NCBI RefSeq assembly: GCF_004798865.1
Contig: NW_025336009.1
Coordinates: 236,474 to 300,473, forward strand
Length of the DNA stretch: 64,000 bases
Direction: 5' to 3'
Source of the DNA: Varanus komodoensis
Taxonomy: Eukaryota; Chordata; Lepidosauria; Squamata; Varanidae
Numbering within the stretch: position 1 is the first letter of the stretch; the number at the start of each line of letters is the position of its first letter. The notes below the pieces were generated by a model. The model did no database searches and had not been told where the DNA came from. It saw only the letters and a program-made list of their open reading frames with translations. Below are positions 56,466 to 64,000 of the stretch, one piece after another. The position numbers were made by a program, and so were the translations under genes.

Positions 56466-58019
56466 AGTTGTAAAAATCAATAAATAAAATCAACAATTAA
56501 AATGACGTTTAAATAAAAAGGTCTTGGCCTGGTGCCGAAAAACAAATAACGACGGTGCCAGGCGGACCTCTCTGGGGAGCGCATTCCATAGGTTGGGCCC
56601 CACGGCAGAGAAAGCCCTCCTCTGAGTACTCACCCTCCTAATTTCCTTCACTGAAGGTTCTCAGAGAAGGGCCTCTCCCGCTGATCTCAGGGGGCGGGCA
56701 GGCATATATGGATGTAAGCGCTCCTTCAGGTAACCAGGACCCAAGCCGTTTAGGGCTTTATAGGTCATCACTAACACCTTGAATTGGGCCCGGACTTAAA
56801 TGGGGAGCCAGTGAAGCCGACGGAGGACTGGAGTCATGTGAACATAACGCCCAGTCCCCGTCCGCAACCTGTCAGCTCTATTTTGGACCAATTGAAGTAT
56901 CCGGACCGTCTTCAAGGGCAGCCCCACATAGAGCATGTTACAGAAGTCAAGGCGGGAAGTCACCAACGCGTGTGTCACTGTCGCCAGGCAGTCATACTCC
57001 AGATAGGGGTGCAGCTGATGGATCAGCCGAAGCTGAAAGAAAGCGCTCCTCGCCACCACTGTCACCTGAGCTTCCAGCGAAAGCTCTGGGTAGAGGAGCA
57101 CTCCCAAGCTGCGGACCTTGTCCTTAAGAGGGAGTGCAACACCATTCAGGACAAGATCAAAGTCCCCTTCTCCAAAGCCCGAGCCGCCTACCAACAAGAC
57201 CTCTGTCTTGTCTGGATTGAGCTTCAGTTTATTGGCCCTCATCCAGCCCATTACCTTGGCCAGGCACCAGTTCAGTACAGCCACTGCCTCACCTGGATTG
57301 GTTGAAAACAAGAGGTAGAGCTGGGTATCATCAGCGTACTGATGATTCTGCAGTCTACACCTCCTGATGACCTCTCCCAGCGGTTTCATGTAGATGTTAA
57401 ATAGCAAGGGGGACAAAATGGAACCCTGCGGAACTCCATGGCATAACTGCCATGGCGCAGAGCCATAGTCCCCCAGCACCACCTTCTGGAATCGGCCATT
57501 GAGATAGGAGCGGAACCACTGCAAAGCAGTGCTTCCAACCTCCAGTCCTGCTAGCCTATCCAGAAGGATACCATGGTCGATGGTATCGAAAGCTGCTGAG
57601 AGGTCCAGGAGGACCAACAGGGATGCTCTCCCTGGCTCTCTCCCTGCACAGGTCATCATACAGGGCAACCAAGGCAGATTCAGTGCCATACCCGGGTCTG
57701 AAGCCAGACTGAAATTGGTCCAGATAATCAGTTTCATCCAAGAGTGCTTGGAGTTGTCCTGCCACCACCCGCTCCAACACCTTGCCCAAAAACAGGATGT
57801 TGGCCACTGATCTATAAGTGGTGGTCATCTTTGGATCCAGGGATCCCTTCTTTAGGACTGGTCAGACTACCGCCTCCTTTAAAGGGGCAGGTACCCGGCC
57901 ATCCCTCAGAGAGGCGTTGACAACCTCCCGGATCCAGGTCCCTATCCCATGTTTGGCGTTGTTAAGTAGCCAAGATGGGCAAGGGTCCAATAGGCAGGTG
58001 GTGGGATGTACTCGTTTCT
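56466..58019 (-). mobile_element. L2 LINE, minus-strand copy with RT region
   Basis: The minus strand carries RT blocks: SVANILFLGKVLERVVAGQL (57770-57828), FQSGFRPGYGTESALVALYD, LLVLLDLSAAFDTIDHGILL DRL (about 57560-57630), GVPQGSILSPLLFNIYMKPL, HQYADDTQLYLLF and KLKLNPDKTEVLLVGG. A one-step frame change separates the fingers block from the rest near 57640-57740. It is 5' truncated at about 58019 and closely related to the copy at 36607-39050. Confidence 0.88.
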
Positions 58020-58930
58020 CCCACCAATCTTAATTCTGACTTGTGATTCATCCAGCCTGGCATTTCTTTTGCATGATGTACTCTACATCAGTGTGGTGTA
58101 GTGGTTAAGAGCATGGGACTGGGACTCAGACGATCTGGGTTCTAGTCCCTGCTCAGCCATGGACCCAACTGGGTGATTTTGGGCCAGTCACAGACTCTCA
58201 GCCCAACCTACCTCACAGGGTTGTTGTTGTGGGGATAAGATGGAGGAGGAGAATGATGTGAGCTGCCTTGAGCCCTTTGTAGGAAAAAGGCAGGATATAA
58301 ATCAATCAATCAATAAAAGTTAAATAAGCAGTAAGACAATATACAGCCTTGCCATACTCCTTTCCCAATATTGAACCAATCAGTTGTTCCATGGTTTCTC
58401 AGGAGACAAGTAAGGTAGTCTGGTACTCCCATCTCTTTAAGAGCTTTCCACAATTTGTTGTGATTTACACAATCAAAGGCTTTAGTTTAGTCAATGAAGC
58501 AGAAGTGGATATTTTTCTGGAACTCCCTAGCTTTCTTCTAAGGGATTCTTGCCCACAGTAGTATACCTAATGGTCATCTGAATTAAATTCACCCATTCCT
58601 GTCCGTTTTAGTTTGCTGATTCCCAAGATGTCGATGTTCAGTCTTGCCATCTCATGTTTGACCACATCCAGCTTACCTTGACTCATAGATCTTACATTCG
58701 AGGTTCCTATGCAATATTGTTCTTTACAGCATTGGACTTTCCTTTCACCACCAGATACATCTGCAACTGAATGTCCTTTCAGCTTTGATCCAGTCGCTTC
58801 ATTATTTCTGGCACTACTAGTACTAGCCCTCTGCTCTTCCCCTATAACATATTGGACACCTTCTGTCCTGAGGGCCTCATCTTCCGGCGTCATATCATTT
58901 TGCCCTTTAGAATTTTCCATGGGGTTTTCA
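58020..58930 (-). mobile_element. BovB/RTE LINE, endonuclease and RT pieces
   Basis: Minus strand at 58567-58920: start of the ORF with CIGTSNVRSMSQGKLDVVKH EMARLNIDILGISKL, the endonuclease opening. At about 58566 it jumps to an RT piece (plus gcaaaggctttagtttagtc..., IDYxKAFD region, 58440-58500), so an internal block is deleted. The RT continues across a SINE to 58020-58085. Confidence 0.82.
58086..58318 (+). mobile_element. tRNA-derived SINE inside BovB
   Basis: Full copy: tRNA-like head gtggtgtagtggttaagagc (A box), ctgggttctagtccc (B box), gccagtcacagactctcagc, cctcacagggttgttgttgt, gccttgagccctttgtagga aaaaggcaggatataaa and a (tcaa)n tail. It splits the BovB copy. Squamate-type SINE by general resemblance. 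Confidence 0.85.
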
Positions 58931-58934
58931 TGGA

Positions 58935-60600
58935 AACTGGAGTGACTGGAGCTGCTTGGCCATCACCCGCTCGAGCACCTTGTCCAGAAAAAGGATGTTT
59001 GCAACTGGTCGATGTTTTACAATGGCCCCCTAGGTCCAGGTTTGTTTTTTTAAGGAGTGTTCTTATCACAGCTTCCTTCAAAGAAGATGGGGACACTCTC
59101 AATGAGGCATTGACAAACTTCTGGACTCAGATGCAAACTCCTTTGCTAGCTCTCTTGATAAGCCAAGATGGGCAAGGTTCAAGTAGACCAGGGATTTTCA
59201 ACTTTTCCACAGCTGGAATTGGTGAAGCACAGCTAGCCCTTGTGCCGGTCTGTGACAAGCAGGATGTGGCCCCCCGAAAGGACTGGTACGAAATCTCCCA
59301 TGAACCAGCAGCAGTCCATGGACTGGTGCTTGAGAACCACTAAAGTAGACCAGTGGTGGCATGAACAGAACCAAGTGCCTTGTCCATGTCATCAGGCTGC
59401 TGAATCAACTGAAACTCATCCATCAAAGTCAGATAAGATGGTACTCTGGACACCTCTCTCAGTGAGGCTAGATCAACTGTAGAGTCCAAGCCATGATGTA
59501 TCCAAGCAACTTTTGTCTTCAAAGTGAGAAGTAAATTAATTACAGCAAACAAGCAAGGGTTCAGAGGTCTCAATTGGTGTTCCATTATCTAGGAGATCCC
59601 GAACCATATGGAAAAGTTCAGCTGAGCAACACTGAGAAGAAGCAATTGAAGTGGCAAAATGCCACTTTTATTGCCAAGGAAGAGGCTCTGCAATGATCTC
59701 TAAGCCATGTTCAGTCAGATTTGTCTCAAGATCTCCTCATCTACTCTCTAGTTGACTCTCCTCTTGCTTCACTGCCCTGAGCTCAGTTTTATAAAATGGA
59801 GCTGGTTGGGCTCTGTGAGATGGAAGAGGATGCTTAGGAACAATCATGTCAACTGCCTGAGTCATCTCCACATTCCACAGAGCAACTTGGACTTTGACAG
59901 GCACACCAACCATGTCAGCTGAATATTCTTCCAGGGACCTCTGGAAACACTTTAGATACATCAGTCTCTGGGGGTAGACCAACTTAATGGGTCCCCCATC
60001 CTTGCAGAGGGAAAATAGTGCCTATAGTCTAAACCTCACCAGAAAATGGTCAGACCATGACAACAGGGTTAAAGTTAGTCCCTCCACATCTGAACCACAT
60101 CTGCCAGATCTGTCGAACAGACCAATTACTAAGTCTGTCACATTTCCTGCTTTGGGCGGATGATGTGTGGAAACAGCCCCATGGCTGTCATGCAACCATG
60201 AAGTCTTGAGCCACCCTGGAAAAGCAGTCTTGGCATGGATGTTCAGGTCCCCGAGAGCAACATTCTGGAGGTCCTCAACACAGAATCTGAGAATACCTCT
60301 GTCAGCTCAGGCAGGGATATTGCTGGGTAGCAAGGTGGGTGGTACAGCAGCAAAATTTCTAATCTGAGTGCCCAATATTAGCTACAAACACTCAAACTTA
60401 GCCCCTGATTGAACTGGAAGACTGCTGAGAGAAAGTGTGTTTTTATAGACTATGGGCACCCTCCCTTTCCAGCCCTCCAAGTGATGCAGGTGTTGCACCA
60501 AGTACCAGGTGGGCATAGCTGTGTGGGCAGCACAGGGCCCCAGAAGAAGTAGCGGGACGCCGCTGGCAAACCCTGCCCCTGGGATGATGTCTGGAAGGGA
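58935..60600 (-). mobile_element. L2 LINE, old copy, RT start and endonuclease
   Basis: Minus strand: RT opening near 58980-59110, EMTQAVDMIVPKHPLPSHRA near 59800-59890 (compare EMTRAIDMIAPKCPLP in the plus copy), and endonuclease remnants to about 60400-60600. Decayed, and interrupted by a small hAT element at 59189-59342. Confidence 0.68.
59189..59342. mobile_element. Small non-autonomous hAT element with 8-bp duplication
   Basis: 154 bp with hAT-like ends (cagggattttcaactttt ... gcttgagaaccacta; the inverse of the right end is tagtggttctcaagc) flanked by aagtagac at 59181-59188 and 59343-59350. It interrupts an L2. Confidence 0.75.
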
Positions 60601-61231
60601 CTGCAGGTGAGATGTTCGTCTGTTTGCTCAGCCATGCCTCACTCCTCTCCCCTCTGTCTCCCTCTCTCCTGGCAGCAGCCCCTGCCACAAGGTCGCTCCA
60701 GGTGAATGTTGAGCTGGCTTGAAGTCGCAGGTGGCAATGCATTGAGACACTGGAGCAGCAGTGGCAGCAAATAAATCTACTAGCTTTTATAAACATATCA
60801 CTTGTAAAGGAGCAATTGATTAATTAATTCAGAGGAAGAAGAGATTATTTCTTTGAATATGTTTCTAGAATAGTGAAAAAGAATTTTCACCAGTACTGGT
60901 CACACAAACTCTTTCCTTCTTAGCTAGCTGTTGTTTTCCTACCCCGTATGTGAGAGCATCACCTGTGGGGTGGTACAGTAATGCAAAAAATAATAAAGTT
61001 TCAAGTATCAACATGCTCCTCAACTCAGGTGAGAATGGAGGAGCTCCAAGTTGGAACTTCGTTTGGAAACCAAAGCTTACCCTAGGTTCTGCTGAAGAAG
61101 CAAGAAAGATACCAGTTTGCAGAAAATCCACCAGACCTGCAATAGATTTGGGAGGCGGAGGAAAGGGAAGCAGTTTCCCTCTCCTTCTATTTCCTGTTAT
61201 TCATCTTACTGCAGAATTGAGACCTTTGTAC
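60601..61231. other. CABIN1 intron, unassigned
   Basis: No repeat or exon recognised before the exon donor at 61232. Confidence 0.45.
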
Positions 61232-61438
61232 CTTGCTCATAGTGCCTTCAATGTAGCTGGCAACTTCCTCTAGCTTCAGCATGGGCTTATCTGTTCGAGG
61301 GACAATAGTCGCCATTTTTTTCAGAAGGTTGGCCAGGTCAGCAGAAACTGTGCTGGTCTTGTAACTGTCAAATTCAGGAAGGGTCTTGGGCTTAAAATAT
61401 TCAAACATGAATAATGCATCTTCCCATATCAGGTCCAC
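61232..61438 (-). CDS. CABIN1: CABIN1 exon encoding [10 protein letters not shown]...IEGTMSK (69 codons)
   Basis: This exon is 207 bp, phase 0 at both ends, with an AG acceptor directly before GTG (Val) and an AAG/GTACAA donor. The peptide [20 protein letters not shown], then [20 protein letters not shown], is nearly identical to human CABIN1. The end of the exon ([22 protein letters not shown]) is more variable, as expected for the linker before the next helical repeat. The 600-bp intron to the upstream exon contains a possible hAT-like MITE. No stop interrupts the exon. Confidence 0.95.
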
Positions 61439-61814
61439 CTTGGAGAGAGCAAGACAGTTTTGACATTACCCAAAATGCACACAGGAAGGTAAGCAGCTGC
61501 TTCATACCAAGTCAGACCATGTGTACATCTGACCAATACTATCCAAGGAAGAAATCGCCCCCTTTCCTACACCTGATCCTGCCTCAGAAAATGTCTCTAA
61601 CCGTGTCTGGATGTATCTCTGTTTACACTGCCTGAGATGGGGAAGCCCAATTTCATTATATTTTGCTATGCTACCCATGTATAAAACAATCTTGACTCCA
61701 AAGTCCCAGGAGAATGGACCTGCTGAAGCCATTGTTCAGACTTTGTCTTGCAAATACGGGCACGTATTTGAGAACAAAGAGAAGTATCACAATTGAAAAC
61801 TGAATGAAGTGGTG

Positions 61815-61930
61815 TCTTCCAGATGTTTTGGATATCTCCCATCACTATGTCAGTTTGGCCAACAGTTAAGGATTATGGTGGCTACAGTCCCAAACACTAG
61901 GAGCATACTGGGTTGCCCAGCCCAAGATGG
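61815..61930. mobile_element. Possible hAT-like MITE in a CABIN1 intron
   Basis: cagatgttttggatatctcc and, about 60 bases on, ggtggctacagtcccaaaca resemble the paired ends of a common reptile MITE (gttttggactacaactccc type). Weak. Confidence 0.4.
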
Positions 61931-62039
61931 CCAACAAAGCTCTTGTGTTCTAGCTCCTGGTACAATCAGGTCCAGAGAGAGGCCTGCCTATCTTTGTACA
62001 TCAGCATTTTCTCTCTGAGGGCACACTGGACTATCTCAC

Positions 62040-62201
62040 CTGCTGTGTGGAATGTTCTTCCAAGTACCGTGCTTTGCTCTTTTTGCTTGGGAAACTATAT
62101 AAGCAGTAAAAACACTGCTCCAAAGCAGTCTCCAGCTCCTCTTTGTACGGATGGGTATCTTCAGAGGTAGAAGCCAAAAGTTCTTTTTGCAGTACCCGCA
62201 C
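62040..62201 (-). CDS. CABIN1: CABIN1 exon encoding [10 protein letters not shown]...HSTQQ (54 codons)
   Basis: This is the most 5' CABIN1 exon in the window: 162 bp, phase 0 at both ends. It follows a TTCTAG acceptor and ends CAG before a GTGAGA donor. The peptide runs from [10 protein letters not shown] through [17 protein letters not shown] to YLEEHSTQQ and matches the human protein almost residue for residue as I recall it. In human CABIN1 this part lies in the central helical, TPR-like region just before [10 protein letters not shown], which is what the next exon encodes. The preceding exon (human ...ALLRFY) was looked for up to 64000 and not found. Confidence 0.95.
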
Positions 62202-62249
62202 CTAGAACAAAGAAAAAGAGACACTGATGAAATTAGCCACCAATGCTTA

Positions 62250-62470
62250 TAGAATCATAAGATCAGTACAGTTTAGAAGGAGCCAATAAGGCTATCAGAT
62301 CCAATTCCCTACTCAATGCAGGGTTCCAAGTTAAGGCACCTCAAACAAATAGCTGTCCAGCTGCATCTTGAACGTAGCTACATTTTGAATTTTTCCAGAG
62401 TGGGAGATCCATAAACTTCCTAATTGGTTCCCCCAGCATATTGTTCTACCAGTCTAAAGGAATGAATACG
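62250..62470 (-). mobile_element. CR1 LINE 3' fragment
   Basis: Inverted CR1 3' sequence: agaatcataagatcagtaca, cctactcaatgcagggttcc, agctgtccagctgcatcttg. Close to the CABIN1 exon acceptor at 62201. Confidence 0.65.
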
Positions 62471-63079
62471 TGTCAGCTTATTTTCATGTTATGCATTCTC
62501 ATCTGAACAGCTTTTGTTGAGCTGGATCCATATTTAGACTGCAATCAGATACAAATTTACTAAGAAGTAAATTCAAAGAGACTGACTTCTGAGTTTCCAT
62601 GTACAGCATTACACATTAAGTCAGATATAAGTAAATGTAAACATAAGTTGGCTCAAATCCAACACATCTGTTAAACAGCACAAAAAATGTATATCTCAAT
62701 GGGAATTCTTTGAGAATTCCCATATCCCTTCTCAAGAAAGGTATCCTATCTGCTATGAAATGACACCCAGGTTCAATCAAAAGATGGAGACTTTTCCATA
62801 TGAGACATACAGAAAGGTGAGAGTAAACTTTTCACAGATGAAGATCCAAATCATTTGTTCATGGGACAAAAGAATGATAGATGGAATGGAACTGATTCCA
62901 TGATACAGCAATAGAACATTAGTATTATTTCTTATAAGTAACCCCCCAAACAAGATATAGAACAATATTTAAATAGAGCACATATGAAAACTATTGTTGA
63001 CAATACAAAGGGAAATTCACTTTCTGCCTGTCCCCAGTACATCTTATTGCTACAATGAAAAGATTTTTAGCAAAGATGA
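62471..63079. other. CABIN1 intron, unassigned
   Basis: Nothing recognised; no upstream CABIN1 exon found here. Confidence 0.45.
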
Positions 63080-63345
63080 TGAATGCTACATTTGTAGGAG
63101 TTAGGGGTGCAGGACCCCTGCAAAAGTAGAAAAACTGTATCTCTAGGGAAAAACAGCTAATATCTCTTGAGTCTTCACACCCACTGAGAGACAAAACAAA
63201 TAAATGAGGCTCACTAGTACTGAGACAAAGAGCATGAGGTTCCCAAACAGAGTGCACATTTCTTTAGCGATATCTGCGTCTTCCATTTTTGTGGTGTCCT
63301 GCACCCCTAACACACTCAAATGTTGAGGGCCAACAGTCAACCTCA
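63080..63345 (-). mobile_element. Tigger-like DNA transposon remnant
   Basis: The string gttaggggtgcaggac at 63106-63121 recurs inverted at about 63296-63311, with matching flanks, giving inverted ends about 200 bp apart. The outer right end (inverse ttgactgttggccctcaaca) resembles the end at 32661. Non-autonomous. Confidence 0.55.
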
Positions 63346-63848
63346 GTTAAATGAAACTGCAGTAACTGAGACAGAGGATACAGGGGTCCTGTGGATTTAG
63401 AATAAATATTCACACACAGTAAGGTATTAAAATTTCGTCATACAGTACAGCAATTGTATGTTAATTCTACCTAGATTTTTTTCCCAAAGGTTTTTGGATT
63501 AGACATGCAATTAGCCCTTTGAGATGGAAGTATGGGCCACTATGTGACTTGACTTATATGCTTTTTATCAACTTCTAATAAGGGACTGAACAGTAGAATC
63601 TGTCACTTTAAGATATGCAATAAGGAGGGGAAGCAATTTTCCCTGGCAAAATTAGGAGATAGATTTGGGGCTGAACATTGCAAGAAATGCAGAATTAGAT
63701 AGGAGAATATTTAGGTAAACATTCAATTGCAGAGAGTCCAAGACAGAATTGTTTAAAATCCCCAAACAAGATCAAAATAATTTATGGTTGGGGCAGGACA
63801 AGTGCAGGTGTCATAATTAAAAAGGAGCTCATAATATGTATGCATTTT
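63346..63848. other. CABIN1 intron, unassigned
   Basis: Nothing recognised. Confidence 0.4.
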
Positions 63849-64000
63849 TATTATTTTTATTATTATTATTATTAGAACATTTCTATGCTGCCCCTTGCCG
63901 AAGCCTCGGGGTGGCTTACAACACAATAAAATACAATATAAAAATAACAATATAAAATTAAAATTAATAATATAAAATAAATAAAAAATATAAACGATAT
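63849..64000 (-). mobile_element. L2-type LINE 3' tail and A-rich repeat at window edge
   Basis: An (att)n run, then gctgccccttgccgaagcct cggggtggc (inverse of the L2 tail gccaccccgaggc...). The A/T-rich sequence continues past the window end. Confidence 0.6.

Larger units (their letters stand above)
3910..62201 (-). other. CABIN1: CABIN1 gene, internal part (seven exons)
   Basis: Seven coding exons on the minus strand read in order as one continuous stretch of CABIN1 (cain). In known vertebrates CABIN1 is a large, mainly nuclear TPR-containing protein. It inhibits calcineurin, represses MEF2, and works with HIRA, UBN1 and ASF1A to deposit histone H3.3. The intron phases seen here (0, 0, 2, 0, 0, 2) agree at every junction, and no exon carries an internal stop. 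The first and last exons of the gene lie outside the window. The gene call rests on remembered human CABIN1 sequence; no search was run. The introns here are about 0.6, 13.6, 0.45, 0.1, 6.4 and 35.7 kb, and the long ones are full of transposons. Confidence 0.95.

Noticed and set aside
58086-58160. tRNA gene
   Set aside because: The A and B boxes belong to the SINE head; the acceptor stem and rest of the cloverleaf are not present.
60443-60796. 117-codon minus-strand frame
   Set aside because: No family match; GC-rich sequence next to an old L2. Not supported as a gene.

Overview
This window is intronic DNA of a vertebrate, most likely a squamate reptile. It lies inside one host gene, CABIN1 (calcineurin-binding protein, a subunit of the HIRA histone chaperone complex), transcribed on the minus strand. 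Seven internal CABIN1 exons are visible at 62201-62040, 61438-61232, 47615-47470, 47015-46754, 46649-46389, 39977-39826 and 4088-3910. All have AG/GT splice sites, the reading phases fit from one exon to the next, and the peptides match CABIN1 as I remember it. No other host gene was recognised. The squamate assignment is an inference from the repeats: BovB-type RTE LINEs, L2 and CR1 LINEs, a tRNA-derived SINE and many DIRS retrotransposons. The species cannot be named.

About 95% of the window is intron, and most of that is mobile DNA. The largest intron (4089-39825, about 35.7 kb) is packed with DIRS elements, tyrosine-recombinase retrotransposons with inverted terminal repeats. Three are nested like Russian dolls: an old copy (6590-8887 and 20032-21452) is split by a younger copy (8888-14640 and 19797-20031), which is itself split by a still younger copy (14641-19796). 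A second nest follows: an old copy (23071-25307 and 31161-32210) is split by a long young copy (25308-31160). Further DIRS pieces lie at 1-248, 33610-33965, possibly 35860-36290, 43345-45620 and 48673-53898. Every DIRS copy I could orient has its coding strand on the minus strand, the same direction as CABIN1. All are treated as fossils; the two youngest look long and structurally complete end to end but are broken.

The other content is: L2 LINEs (a well-preserved plus copy at 36607-39050, minus copies at 56470-58020, 34090-35800 and 58935-60600); CR1 LINEs (380-1860, 21490-22380, 47930-48672 and many 3' tails); BovB/RTE LINEs (5085-6343, 42005-43080, 56140-56465, 58020-58930); three copies of one tRNA-type SINE; a mariner MITE; a small hAT element with an 8-bp duplication; Tigger-like remnants; and a doubtful LTR fossil near 22340-23070. 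Several elements interrupt others, so their relative ages can be read directly.

Region by region: 1-3.9 kb DIRS end, CR1 and L2 tail; 3.9-4.1 kb CABIN1 exon; 5-6.3 kb BovB; 6.6-21.5 kb triple DIRS nest; 21.5-23 kb CR1 and possible LTR; 23-32.2 kb second DIRS nest; 32.6-39.2 kb DNA transposons, L2 and SINE; 39.8-40 kb exon; 42-45.6 kb BovB and DIRS gag; 46.4-47.6 kb three exons; 47.9-53.9 kb CR1 chimera and DIRS; 54-61 kb L2/BovB/SINE; 61.2-62.2 kb two exons; 62.2-64 kb intron with CR1, Tigger-like and L2 pieces.
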